Source: Posidonia oceanica (taxonomy: Eukaryota > Streptophyta > Magnoliopsida > Alismatales > Posidoniaceae). Taken from it: DNA of 64,000 nt. Positions 25,555 to 36,422 of this stretch are shown here, piece after piece; the stretch's first letter is position 1; every line of letters begins with the position of its first letter. The position numbers were made by a program, and so were the translations under genes. Location: contig JAZBRS010000077.1 in NCBI GenBank assembly GCA_037176725.1, positions 3,472,001 through 3,536,000 on the forward strand, read 5' to 3'. The notes beneath the pieces were generated by a model. That model saw only the letters and a program-made list of their open reading frames with translations, did not search any database and had not been told where the DNA came from.

Positions 25555-26235
25555 ATTATACTCTAGGGATCTTTCTACTGATTGGTTTGCTTTGTTTGTC
25601 CGGTTGTGCTCCAGGGTACCTGCTTTTGATTGGTTTGCTTTGTTTGTCCGGTTGTGCTCTGGGGTTTGCTTTATTTATCCGGTTATGCTCCGAGGATTGC
25701 TTTATTTGTCCGATTGTGCTCCGGGGCTTACTTTGTTTGTCCGATTGTGCTCCGGGGCTTGCTTTGTTTGTCCGGTTGTGCCCTGAGGCTTGCTTTGTTT
25801 GTCCGGTTGTGCTCCGGGGATTGCTTTGTTTGTCCGGTTGTGCTTCGGGGTACCTGCTTTTGATTGGTTTGCTTTGTTTATCCGGTTATGCTCCGGGGAT
25901 TGCTTTATTTGTCCGATTGTGCTCCGGGGCTTACTTTGTTTGTCCGGTTGTGCTCCGGGGCTTGCTTTGTTTGTCTGGTTGTGCTCCGGGGCTTGCTTTG
26001 TTTGTCCGATTGTGCTCCGGGGCTTACTTTGTTTGTCCGGTTGTGCTCCGGGGCTTGCTTTGTTTGTCCGGTTGTGCTCCGGGGCTTGCTTTGTTTGTCC
26101 AGTTGTGCTCCGGGGCTTGCTTTGTTTGTCCGATTGTGCTCCGGGGTACCTACTTTTGATTGGTTTGCTTTGTATGTCCGGTTGTGCTCCGGGGATCTTT
26201 GCTTTGGTGTCTCGGTTATGCTCTGGGGTACCTTT
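25555..26235. repeat. 31-bp minisatellite in the 3' UTR of Element A
   Basis: About 20 tandem units of 31 bp are near TTGCTTTGTTTGTCCGGTTG followed by TGCTCCGGGGC. An alternative segment containing ACCTGCTTTTGATTGG interrupts the run at about 25617, 25852 and 26147. No stop codon occurs in several plus-strand frames, which gives artificial Leu/Cys-rich frames. I do not call a gene. Confidence 0.9.
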
Positions 26236-26284
26236 GCAAACTTGCTAAGGGGATTGCCCAAGGGGAAAACAAAACATTTAAAAG

Positions 26285-26755
26285 ACTTGAGCTAGATCAA
26301 ACATCCAACACTCAGAGAAAATGAGCTGGATCAGACATCCAACACTCAAGAATTGAGCTGGATCTATCCAACACTCAAGGATTGAGCTGGATTATCCAAC
26401 ACTTAAGGATTGAGCTGGATTTATCCAACGCTCAAGGTTTGAGCTGGATTATCCAACACTCAAGGATTGAGCTGGATTATCCAACACTCAAGGATTGAGC
26501 TGGATTTATCCAACACTCAAGGATTGAGCTGGATTATCCAACACTCAAGGATTGAACTGGATTTATCCAACACTCAAGGATTGAGCTGGATTATCTAACA
26601 CTCAAGGATTGAGCTGGATTTATCCAACACTCAAGGTTTGAGTTGGATTTGTCCAACACTCAAGGATTGAGCTGGATTTATCCAACACTCAAGGTTTGAG
26701 CTGGATTTATCCAACACTTAAGGTTTGAGCTGGATTTAACCAACACTCAAGGATT
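26285..26755. repeat. 28-29-bp hairpin minisatellite in the 3' UTR of Element A
   Basis: About 16 units are near GGATTGAGCTGGATTATCC followed by AACACTCAA. Each unit is an imperfect inverted repeat, TTGAG-c-TGGAT then ATCCA-aca-CTCAA. One-base length variants (TTATCC or TTTATCC) alternate. Confidence 0.88.
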
Positions 26756-27065
26756 TACCTTTAGGCGTTGGCCAAAGGACTGGAACTAAAATCTAAAAGA
26801 CTCGCTAAGGAAAAACTGAGACAAAACACGCCGAGGGGGTTGCCCAAGGGGAAACTAAGATAAAACACACCTAGGGGGTTGCCCAAGGAAACAAAAGGAT
26901 ACTTCTTTGGCTTCGCTTTGTTGACCCGGTGGTGCTCCGAGATCTTCGAAAATCATGACGGTCTCATCTCCCTGTGCATTCTAGCTTGTAGAAACCTCTA
27001 GTATTGGAAGAAAATTGATTTGGAAGCTTTCTGGCAAAATTCAGCATTTTAAGCTGTTCTAAAGT

Positions 27066-27123
27066 ATTGGACGCTAAATACTTCTGCGTCCAACATATGA
27101 CGCTAGAACGGGTTGCATCCAAC
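27066..27123. repeat. Twin-hairpin module 4
   Basis: Arms are ATTGGACGC, GCGTCCAAC, ATATGACGC, GCATCCAAC. Loops are TAAATACTTCT and TAGAACGGGTT, both 11 nt. Confidence 0.85.
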
Positions 27124-27143
27124 GTCTAACCGTCACCTTGGGT

Positions 27144-27201
27144 GTAGGACGCTGCTCCTTACTGCGTCCAATGTATGACGCAAAGGAGGATAGTGTCCAA
27201 C
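27144..27201. repeat. Twin-hairpin module 5
   Basis: Arms are GTAGGACGC, GCGTCCAAT, GTATGACGC, GTGTCCAAC. Loops are TGCTCCTTACT and AAAGGAGGATA. It lies 20 bp after module 4, just downstream (in element sense) of the antisense PMD remnant. Confidence 0.85.
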
Positions 27202-27530
27202 GCGTTAGGGTCTTTAACAGACCTCTCCGCCTTTCTTCCCCATTTTCCCGCTCACCACTTCCCTTCCTCTTCTTCTCCAGCGACGGCGACGACTCCTTCT
27301 AAACTTCCGAGTTTCTTCTGGCGTAGGGCAACTCGGACGTTGGGCGGCTTGGACGGCTGGAGCTAGGGCACGGTGGCAGCGGCAGTGCAGATTCTGGCAA
27401 CCAGAACTGCGGCTTCCAGTTCCGATGAGCCTACTTTCTTCCCCTCTTCTCCTCCTCTTCATCATTCCAGATAGTATTTTGACCTCTATTGGGTCTTTTC
27501 CAGTTTATACCGAGATTTGGTAAAGCCTAC

Positions 27531-30500
27531 ATGAGGCCCAAGAAGTTGGCACGGAGAGGGGATGCCCCATCGACGTCCGGCGAGTCTGGGCTGGCTCCGG
27601 TGAGGGTGCCGGAGGCAGTCGGGATGACGGAGGAGGTGCCGACAGTGGGTACGATGGAGGAGGCAACAGTTGAGATGCCGGAGGAGGTAGTGGCACCAGT
27701 AGATATGTCCGAGGCGGCGGCACCAGCGGACGTACCTGAGGCGACGACCAGTGTCATGGAGGCTGAGGAGATGGTGGCACCGGTAGACGTGCTCGAGGCG
27801 GCAGCCTGTGCTGTGGAGACTGAGGTGACGAGCGTCGAGGAGACCGAGGCGTCGAGCCCCTTTGGTGGCTCGGAGGATTCCGATTCTTCAGCCACTCTCG
27901 GCGAGGATTCGGAGGAGTCGGGGTCGGAGGAGGAGGTTCCCGAGGCGGTCCCCGCTGCTGCTGCCGGGATGGCTGAGGATGATGGCTGGTACGTGAGCAT
28001 CCAGGACTTTGTTCGGCGGGAGGAAGAGGGCGACGCTGGTGCTCCTCCAGACTTCACGCGGGCTCATATACCCCACGACGAGGTACAGGCTTCGGCACCA
28101 CGCAAGGATGCGGCCCAGGCCGAGTTTGCAGTAGCTGCACTGGCGGCTAGGGGACAGGTAATCACATTTCCATTCAATTTCAAATATTATTTTTGTGCAC
28201 TTTGTCTGACAATTCTTTTCTTTCTTGCAGAGTCGGGCCCCCGCCGTCGTGCACTGTCACTGGGGTCAGGTCCTCAGGTGCTAGTAGATGTTGGAGCCTT
28301 TCCAGCACGAGTGGCTTCGGTAGATGGGGTTTGGACACTTCCTGTCCATTCCTCTCTTCCAGCTTGAGTTGGGGCTTCTGGAGTCTGCAGCAGAGCGCTA
28401 CCACCCTCACACTAGCTCTTTTGTGACCCAGGTTGGTGAGTTTGTTCTTTCGCTGGAGGACATGGCCCGACTGACTGGCCTTCGAGTGACGGGACGCCCG
28501 GTGACTGGCCCAGTACACTCCGACTACACCTCTATGATGGCGAAGTTGGTGGGGAGACGAGTCGTCATGTACGGCCCGGCCTTTTTGTTACTACCTCGGC
28601 GGTTCAACGCGTCGAGGACTCCCAAGAGACAGCGACGGAGCCTAGGGAGGATGCCGATCAGTAGCTCTGCGCCTTCCTTCTAGTTCTGTTTGGGGACCTG
28701 CTATTCAGCCACGCTACTTCGCGGGTTTCAGCGGTGTTCCTACCCCTGCTTGCCAACTTAGATCAAGTAGGGGAGTATGCTTGGGGAGTTGCGAGCCTAT
28801 CATTCTTGTACACTGTGCTCTTCAAGTTCTCCGATGGTAGTTCCCGTCAGCTTGGCGGGAACCTGCCATTCTTTCAGGTATATAAACTTTATTTGCTTAT
28901 TTAAGCTTCAAATATTATTTACTCTGCATACTCGACTGATGATTTGCTTTCTTTTTACTTGCAGATGTGGGTATGGGACCACTTTACTTTCATGAGGCCC
29001 ATCCCACCTTCGGTTCTTGAGGCTGGGATCCCCTTCCCGCGTGGACTGCACTGGGGTCTGGCTGCTCATGCACCTGAGGCGGTTACTGGCCACCGCTACG
29101 TCGGGCGTCTTTTCTTTGAGATGCTGGTTCCTGCCCAGGTAATATGCCCCTACTGATATATTATTTTTCATTTGGGTTTACTGATTCACTGCATGCTTTT
29201 CAGGTGACTTGGCGTCCTTACGCCAAGGGGGAGCACGAGGATGTCCCTGAGATAGCTCGGGACCGGACAGTTTTTGACCGGGACATCTGGCTCCACTGCT
29301 GGAACCACTGCCACTTCCAGCAGATCAGCCAAGCACTTAGGCAGTTGGGGCGCCGGCAGATTCAACCTCAGGCCCACTCGTTCCGAGTTTGGCACGAGGT
29401 ACGAGGGGGAGGTGGACGTGCTCGCCACTGGGTTGACATCTACGGTCCACAGTTGCTGGACTGGGTTCGAGGCGGTTCCACCACTCTTGTTGACGCGACC
29501 GCTGAGGACGAGCTGACTTGGGCCAGGTGGATGGATGACCGGTTTAGCGAGCTCATGGTCTTCCATTGCTCTCATTTTATGGGGCAGTCGAACCTTCCCA
29601 TGGGTGACACCTCTCCAGATGTGGCAACGATGGCTGTGGGCGAGCTACAGGAGTCCGTCTGCTCTCACAGGATTCAGATGGAGATAGCGGTGAGCATTTA
29701 GCTTTATGTTTGTATTGCCTGTATTTCTTGACAGCTAACTTGCTTGGACCTTGCCCCTTGTAGTTGAGGACTACTGACGAGTATAGTCAGCACGAGCGCG
29801 ACCTGGTTAGGCACGTTGCTGAGCTAACCGAGGAGGTTGAGCGTCTGCAAGCCTCTGCTTCTCAAGTTTGCATTTATTTTTATAGCATAGTTGCCTACCT
29901 TGAAAATTGTGCTAAGTACGCCTTCTTTGCTTTTGCAGCCTTCGGCTAGTTTTGCCCCTCCACCGGGTCATGCCAAGGAGATTTCCCACCTTCAGAGTAT
30001 GGTAAGTAGCAGTATACTTTCCCTTTATATTTCTTGATTCAGTTCTGACTATGGCTTCGGCTTTTGCAGATTGACGATCTTCAGAAGGAGCTGTCTTTTC
30101 GAGCCAGTGACCAGGCTTCCCAGCTTGCTCTTCGGGATGCGCGAGTTCAGGAGCTAGAGCGGCAGGTACAGACTGCTGTTAGTGACCTAGGCTCTGCTCG
30201 TCAGCTTGCTGAGGAGAAGGCTACTGAGCTTGCCCAGCATGCTATACAGCAACAACCTCCACCAGCGACTGATTCAGCTGCAGAGATTGCCGAGTTGAGG
30301 AAGCGGTTGGAGGCAGTTGAGACGATACGACTGGCCTTGCTCTAATTTTGTTCTTTTGTTCTTGTTTGACATTTTGATTGTCCTTTCTACAGAGTCTGGT
30401 TGGTAATGCAGGCGTTGTTGCACAGCTCGAGGGTGAGGTGAGTCATTATCGGAGGCATGCTTTCGAGAATGCTGTCATTGCAGGACGGTCAGTTCCTCCT

Positions 30501-30638
30501 CGGTCGATGCTTGAGCCGAGCCACCATTCTGGTAGCCGTCGCTCTCGAGCTACCTCTAGGGCTCCTTCTGGTGCTTCCATTCGTCAGTCACCTCGGCCTC
30601 CTACAGCTCCCGAGGGCGAGGGGGAGAGTGCCTTATAG
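27531..30638 (+). pseudogene. Plant-mobile-domain and coiled-coil extra gene of Element A, eight exons, broken
   Basis: Runs antisense to Element A. Likely exons: 27531-28157, 28231-28877, 28965-29138, 29204-29689, 29764-29865, 29939-30001, 30070-30324, 30393-30638, mostly with GT-AG introns of 65-90 bp. Exon 1 (start MRPKKLARRG) encodes an acidic Glu/Val/Ala-rich region. Exons 2-4 resemble the plant mobile domain (aminotransferase-like family): GFGHFLSIPLFQLELGLLES, then LPLLANLDQVGEYAWG, then VTWRPY. Exons 5-7 encode a coiled coil, and exon 8 a Ser/Arg/Pro-rich tail. Breaks: in-frame TAG at 28282, 28285 and 28321, a frameshift near 28570-28600, a TAG at 28662 in the restored frame, and a donor changed from GT to AT at 30325. 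Tat elements are known to carry antisense extra genes here. Function is unknown. It could be a captured cellular gene, but its place inside the LTRs argues for an element gene. Confidence 0.75.
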
Positions 30639-31175
30639 TTGCTGCTTTTCTTTTCTTTTTTTTTCTTTTTTTACTTGACAGCACTTGTACTTCAGGGGTA
30701 TGCCTTGGTGACTTTGTAGAAGAACTCAAATTTATAGATGATAAAGATTTTCTACACACTTAGCAAACTTGTCAAATGCTTCTTTTTTCCTTTACCTTTC
30801 TCTAAGTTGAAAATGAACTAAGATAACCAATAGTCAGGGAAGCACCTCCAACTAATGGCTTTTAATTCAATTTAACTTGAAACAAGCTTAATTACGTGTA
30901 ATAATATGCAAATGATAGAGTTATGAAGAAAAATTTCACCTGCGAGCTTTAATTCTGAATTCCGCGGCCGTTGGCGCTTTAATAAGTTAATAACTTAATG
31001 TAAACAATAACAAGTGATTCTAGATGGCTGGAAGGTTCAAAAAATATGAAACCAACTCCCACACGTGTATTTCAACTTGTAGAAGCCTCTGGAACTGGTA
31101 GAAATTGGTTTGGCAACTTGTCCGCGGATTTGGAGGGCCATGAGCGAAGTTCAGCAACTTAAGTTGCTGAAAAAC

Positions 31176-31232
31176 GTTGGACGCAACTGCAACTACGTCT
31201 AACATAGGACGCTAGCATAGATAGCGTCCAAC
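31176..31232. repeat. Twin-hairpin module 6 (57 bp)
   Basis: Arms are GTTGGACGC, ACGTCTAAC, ATAGGACGC, GCGTCCAAC. Loops are AACTGCAACT (10 nt, one short) and TAGCATAGATA (11 nt). Confidence 0.85.
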
Positions 31233-31265
31233 AACTCTTTTTATTATTTTTTCTTTTTTTGCTGC

Positions 31266-31323
31266 GTTGAACACCAGAACAGGTGGCGTCCAATATATGA
31301 CGCAAAAATTTGTGGCGTCCAAC
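31266..31323. repeat. Twin-hairpin module 7
   Basis: Arms are GTTGAACAC (decayed), GCGTCCAAT, ATATGACGC, GCGTCCAAC. Loops are CAGAACAGGTG and AAAAATTTGTG. Its first loop resembles that of module 8, so the two look like a local duplication at about 90 bp. Confidence 0.8.
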
Positions 31324-31356
31324 ATCTCTTATTTATTTTTTCTTTTATTTTGCTGC

Positions 31357-31414
31357 GTTGAATGCCAGAAGAGGTGGCGTCCAATGTATGACGCAAGAGA
31401 CGGCTGCATCCAAC
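31357..31414. repeat. Twin-hairpin module 8
   Basis: Arms are GTTGAATGC, GCGTCCAAT, GTATGACGC, GCATCCAAC. Loops are CAGAAGAGGTG and AAGAGACGGCT. Confidence 0.8.
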
Positions 31415-31739
31415 ATATAACAGAAGTTTTCTGCAGAGAAACTTAAACAAAATCAAATTAGACCATCTAGGGTGCCCCTTGCCCTTAGTCCAAGGAAAAA
31501 AAAAGAAATAATGAATATGTACATGTATTGCTTGAAATAAACTTAGATGGAGGATAATAAATCTGGCCTCAAATTTGTTGTCTACATAGAGATGGTATCG
31601 ACTCACAAGCGAGTACCAAGTGACCGTCCTGAGTAGGAGTGGTCAAAACGTGACGCGGAGTCACTAGTGGCCTAGATTTTTTTATCATCGGCCAAATTTG
31701 TTATCAGTTTCATGAGGTGATGTTGGTTGGGTAGATTTT

Positions 31740-31995
31740 ACCCTTATCTTTTTTTGATCTTTTTGCTTATTTTTTAGATTTTTTGTTTTATAATTTTTTT
31801 TAGATTTTTGACTTTATCTTTTTTTTTTTGGATTTTTGATTTTATCATTTTTTGGATTCTTGACTTTATCATTTTTTTGGATTTTTGACTTTATCATTTT
31901 TTTGGATTATCTCTTTTCCCTTTTTTTGACTTTATTTTTTTTTTGGATTTTTTGATTTTTTTGGATTTTTGACTTTATCATTTTTCAGATTTTTG
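31740..31995. repeat. T-rich tandem low-complexity run
   Basis: Repeated words near TTTTTTGGATTTTTGACTTT with ATCA spacers give an irregular repeat of roughly 25-30 bp. On the coding strand of Element A it is A-rich. Confidence 0.75.
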
Positions 31996-33073
31996 TAGGA
32001 GATGAAGAATCTTCCAAGAAGTTGGGAAACAGGAGACCTCATGGTTGGAAAACCTTGACAGTTTGGTCCCTTGTGCAATCTCAGAGCCATGGATGCTTTA
32101 GGCTTGCTTTGGCGCCTAATAGTCCCTAGACCTAGGCTTCTGCCCCTTGCCTCTTATGTGTATGGTGCGGGATGTGGGTGGAAGGAAAGTCCATGCCCTA
32201 TCTTAAGATGTCGGCTGAAGATTTGAAGCCTAAACCCCTCCTAGTTCAAGGTTGATTCCTACTGCACTTAGTATTCCCCAGCTTTTCAGTTTTTGACTCT
32301 TGGACAGCTTCTTTGCTACCGTCTTTTCCACTCTCTTTCTTTTTCCTTGCATATGGACAGCTTCTTTACTGCCTTCTTTTCTGACATTTTTTGCTTTCTT
32401 TTCTGGGTGCTTTGGCAAGTAGTCTCACCCCTTCTGAGTGCTCGGTCAATAGATACTCGTTCTTTGACGAACCGAGACACTCTTTCATTTGGTACACTCC
32501 CCTCTTTTCTGCGCTTCTAGGTTTTGGCCTTAGATGCCTACCCAATTTGTACTAGGGTAACGTGCCTGACTCGAGGGATGTGTGTGGACTTGTTATTCAT
32601 GAACTGGGAGGGGGCTCCTTATGATTTGCCTCTATCTCAATGTTGAATCATTTCCTTTCCTCCTCCCACAAAGTGTTTGTGGGGTGAGGCTAAGGTATGA
32701 CTCCTAGGCTTTGGAAATAGTAGGTCCTCAAGCACAGGCAATCTAGTGGCTTTGTGTGCATGTCAAGGGTAGTACCTTTTGAGGTGCAGTGCACTCCAGA
32801 GATATTCAAGTTTAGTGCCATTGCCTGGATATGCCCCAACCACTAAGTATAGTTTTTCCCAATTCGGTTCTCAAGTTCCCAGGCTTGGGTGGTGAATCTT
32901 CTTCTCATTTGTTTATATTTATATTTTATGGAAGGAAATGATATTTTATTTGGGTATATTTCAGCAGAAACAACTACGGAAACAAAGAAAGAAAAGTCTA
33001 TTTACAACACTTTGGGGAAATGCCCCTAGTGTAGCCTCCATCAGTAGAGACTCTTAAGAAGCTGGCTTCAGTC

Positions 33074-34645
33074 TTAGTGGTGCTTCTGAGCCCTCTCTAT
33101 CAGTACATCCCAATTGAAGACGTCTGCATCCACCAGGTCATAAGCGATGTCTGCATCCACCAGGTCATAGACGACGTCTTTAAAGACCCAGCAGTCTTCT
33201 AAATTGTGCCCACGTCTCCTGTGGTACTGGCAATATTTGCTCCTGTCGTAGTTTGTCTCTTCAGGTCTTCGAGGCGGGAGGTCGATTGCTCGGGCCTCTA
33301 TCATTTCTGCAAACATGTCCATCAGCATGACCGGGATAGGAGGATAGCTTGTGCGCTTTGGTCTCTTGGACTGTTGTTGTGGAGCTGCATGATGATAGTT
33401 GCCCCTGGTGTTGCCTTCTTTTCCAGAGCGGCTGCCATTCTACCGGTAATCTTGAAGAGGAAAATCTTACTGCTTCGCAACTTGAAGAATGGACTCAATA
33501 TCATCCTCTATTTTCTAAAATTCATGCATATTTTCTTTTACAGAAGTAGCTACCTCATAGAGTGCAGTTACAGAAGGGCAATAAGCATTTGCCAACCCCC
33601 TTTTCATTGGACCAATAGCATTTGCAATTAATGTCTGGATAACTTGTCTTTCTGGGATGTCCAGGCCTGATTTGGTAGCCATTTCCCACCATCTATTTGC
33701 AAAAGTGACCCATTCTTTGCCTGGCATCATGGTCTCCCTGCTCAAGTTATGAAAGGTCGACTTTGACTCGATCTTGTGTTGATATTTGGTCAAGAAGCAC
33801 TCCTTGATCTTGTTGAAGCTGCTGAGGTCTTCTCCAGAGAGGGTAAGGATCCATTCCATGGGTTCGCCTTCCAATGAATAGAAGAAAAGGTGAATGATGA
33901 AGCCCAAGTCATGAAAGTACGGAGCCGACTCCATTTGAAACCGGATGATGTAGGTTTGTGGGTTGGTAGTCCCATCAAACTTTGGCGTTTTTGAATACTT
34001 GAAGCCAGGAGGAAGCTGAAATGGTGGGAATTTGCCCATGTCAAAAGTTGGGGGAGCTTGTGTTTGAACCCCTAAGGAATTTAAGACCTTCCTCATTTCT
34101 GCTAAATTGCTGAGCCTGCCATGAATTTGCGCATTTGCTACTTGATTGGCATGCGGCTGTTGATTGTCTCCTTGTATATTCATACCAGGCTGAAGAGGAA
34201 CCTGGTAATTCTCCTCTGGCTGGTTGAAGAATAATGGATCGGCTTCCTTGCCAAGTGGCTGCTGCTGTGGCTGCTCAACGAACAAAGGATTTGACCTTGT
34301 TCGGAATCCTCTTAGTGAGTCGTTTTCCTGCCCCTTATGTTGGGTATCCGACGGTGCAATTCCATGTTGTCTTTGGCACAAATTTTTAGGGACGTGGCCC
34401 GTAGCAGTCCTTCGTAATCTTTTACCAGGGAGGTGTTGACCTTGATGGAGATCCTCATCTCTTTGATTTGACGAACCAGGATGATAGTTGTCACTGTAAA
34501 GGAAGCGACACAGTACTTGATATTGGGCCAAGTCGGGATCTAGTTCTTTTCCAGTGGTTGGATCGAATAACCTCATGATGGGTTCCTCCTCGGGCATGTT
34601 ATCTGTATTTGTGTAGCTACTTTCGGATTCAGACATTTGGCTCAT
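33074..34645 (-). pseudogene. gag: gag pseudogene of Element A (Tat/Ogre-type Gag)
   Basis: One frame runs about 524 codons from an ATG at 34645 (MSQMSESESS) to 33074. Gag forms the virus-like particle and binds element RNA. The capsid region (about residues 240-375) carries KYSKTPKFDGTTNPQTYIIR, the segment with LFFYSLEGEPMEWI, and FANRWWEMATKSG, as in Ty3/gypsy retrotransposon gag domains. Near the C-terminus is a zinc-finger-like KYCQYHRRRGHNLEDCWVFK (C-x2-H, then GH-x4-C), typical of Tat/Ogre Gag. A short duplication, YDLVDADIAYDLVDAD, follows. The frame has three stops: TAG at 33517-33515, TAA at 33469-33467 and TAG at 33442-33440. Protease does not follow. The frame upstream of 34645 is open but runs through a twin-hairpin module, so I chose the internal ATG. 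Confidence 0.85.
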
Positions 34646-34682
34646 CTTCTCTGGTTTCTGCTTAAGTTCTGTTATAGCAGGT

Positions 34683-34740
34683 GTAGGACGCAGACAACCG
34701 CAACGTCCAATGTATGACGCAAGATACAGTAGCGTCCAAC
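34683..34740. repeat. Twin-hairpin module 9
   Basis: Arms are GTAGGACGC, ACGTCCAAT, GTATGACGC, GCGTCCAAC. Loops are AGACAACCGCA and AAGATACAGTA. It is the module closest to the gag start codon. Confidence 0.88.
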
Positions 34741-34902
34741 ACCCTTGTCTTCTGTTGGTTGGTTTAACCAATGCAATCAGTGCTTGATTTTGTAGAAATG
34801 ACTACCACAACTCCCTGGAACACCCTTCTTGTATTTTTAGATATAATCTTGGCAAATGGCAAGCGATTGATGCGCCGATTGGCTCTAAATTAAGATTGCA
34901 GT

Positions 34903-34960
34903 GTAGGATGCTGGAGCAGATAGCGTCCTATGTTGGACGCTTATCACAGAAGCGTCCAAC
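34903..34960. repeat. Twin-hairpin module 10
   Basis: Arms are GTAGGATGC, GCGTCCTAT, GTTGGACGC, GCGTCCAAC. Loops are TGGAGCAGATA and TTATCACAGAA. In the first hairpin GTAGGA faces TCCTAt, a change on both sides relative to GTTGGA/TCCAAC. Confidence 0.9.
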
Positions 34961-35350
34961 ACTTCAGGCTGTCTACTGAACTGTCTTTGCGCCGCCAATT
35001 GTTCCTTTGGGATATTTTTCTTAATGAACCAAAATCCCTGTGCTTTTGGGGATCACAGAGCCATACAAGGACTTTCTCTTTTCCCTTTTTTTTTCTTTTT
35101 TTCCTTTTTTTCTGATTTTTTCTAGTAAAGGGAAAAATATTACAACTCTTACACTTTGATAGACAAAAGAAAGAAAAGCAACAAGACTTACAAAAGTTCT
35201 TTATAGCCTACTACAAGTACCTAAAAAAAAGAAAAGGACTCAAGATAAAGTTTAAGTGACTTGTTTATAACCCCTGTTCAAACATTCATCCTGTAGCATT
35301 CAATAATTCCACAAAATAACCAAGCAATAACAGGAATAAACAGAGAATGT

Positions 35351-35408
35351 GTTGGACGCGCATAGTTTCTACGTCCAACGTAGGACGCAGGTAGTTGTAG
35401 CGTCCAAC
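35351..35408. repeat. Twin-hairpin module 11
   Basis: Arms are GTTGGACGC, ACGTCCAAC, GTAGGACGC, GCGTCCAAC. Loops are GCATAGTTTCT and AGGTAGTTGTA. Confidence 0.9.
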
Positions 35409-36121
35409 ACCCTGTAACAGAGAGCTGCAAAGAAACACTTTTAAAGAGCGATTAAAAGCTTTGATTTTTGGATTTCGCTTTGTTATTAGTGTTTTAAACC
35501 TGCATGACTCTCAGGGTTCCTTAAAGCTTGGGTATGGCTTGCCTTCGTGGGTTGTCTATGGATCCTCACTAATAGGACAAAATATTTCACTTCTTTGGTA
35601 CTACCCCTATCTCAACTCCTGAGAATCTTTGGGGAGCCTGAGCACACTTAGGTCCCTACCCCGTAGAGGTAGAGCCCAACGTACTCAGAATTGATCAAGT
35701 CTCTTGCATATTAACACAATAACAAACAAGATAAACAAACCACCGAAGGGGGGGAAGGAATATAAATCTAGACTTGGGATTCTAACTTACTTTCACACAG
35801 AGCAAGGGAAGGAAGAGTGCCCCTTGTGAAAGTAAGTGACAACACAAACACCTCTCTTAAGCCCTTTGCAACAGAGGTGCTCAGGATTTAAGTGGTTATT
35901 TTGTGTAATCCAAGAAGAGACACAATCAAATTAGTTCCCAATCAAGGGCCATACAAGTCACAAGGAAAACTTGATTTTTATTTGGATTTTCGAAAAGCAC
36001 CCAAGTATTAAGGTTCCGGTCCCTACGGCAAAGCCGATCACCTCACACCTTGTTCTCTGGGTCAGTTATAAAAAGAAAACAAAAAGAAGATTTAAAAACA
36101 GAATGGATCCTGCCCAGATGT

Positions 36122-36179
36122 GTAAGACGCAAACAATGGTAGCGTCTTATGTAAGACACAACAAAGAGCAGCGTCCAAC
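36122..36179. repeat. Twin-hairpin module 12, with compensating arm changes
   Basis: Arms are GTAAGACGC, GCGTCTTAT, GTAAGACAC, GCGTCCAAC. Loops are AAACAATGGTA and AACAAAGAGCA. In the first hairpin both sides changed (GTAAGA against TCTTAt), so pairing is kept at eight of nine positions although the sequence departs from GTTGGACGC. Confidence 0.88.
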
Positions 36180-36364
36180 ACACAAACAGGAGATTTCTTT
36201 TTTAGAAAACCAAAACAAGAGATTTTTTTTTTCTTACTCAAACACCCCTTTATTCTTGAGAATCAGAACAAAAGAAAGGGGTGGTTGCATACATTTTTCA
36301 ACATAAAGAAAAAAAAACCTAACAGAAGAAATTGCAAGAAAAAAACAGAAAACTGGCTAGAGGC

Positions 36365-36422
36365 GTAAGACACTGGAATAGGCTGCGTCCTATGTTGGAC
36401 GCCGCCCAGCATAGCTTTCAAC
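36365..36422. repeat. Twin-hairpin module 13
   Basis: Arms are GTAAGACAC, GCGTCCTAT, GTTGGACGC, GCTTTCAAC. Loops are TGGAATAGGCT and CGCCCAGCATA. It is the module nearest the primer-binding site. Confidence 0.85.

Larger units (their letters stand above)
30639..33073. other. Non-coding interior of Element A where pol is expected
   Basis: Between gag and the antisense gene an autonomous Tat element would carry protease, reverse transcriptase, RNase H and integrase, about 4 kb. Only 2.4 kb is present and I find none of their motifs on either strand. It contains three twin-hairpin modules (31176-31414), a T-rich run with repeated GGATTTTTGACTTTATCA (about 31740-31995), and a short imperfect duplication around GACAGCTTCTTTRCT (about 32302 and 32354). 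No other structure is seen. Confidence 0.7.

Noticed and set aside
25587..26295. Repetitive Leu/Cys-rich frames of 77-190 codons
   Set aside because: They are read-through of the 31-bp minisatellite; three overlapping frames are equally open, which fits a repeat and not a gene.
27531..30638. PMD gene as an ordinary host gene
   Set aside because: It lies wholly between the LTRs of Element A, contains several stops and a lost splice donor, and this position is known for extra genes of Tat elements.
30639..33073. Hidden pol remnant of Element A
   Set aside because: Read on both strands I find no protease, reverse transcriptase, RNase H or integrase motif; the Lys-rich frame at 32230-32418 is unrelated.
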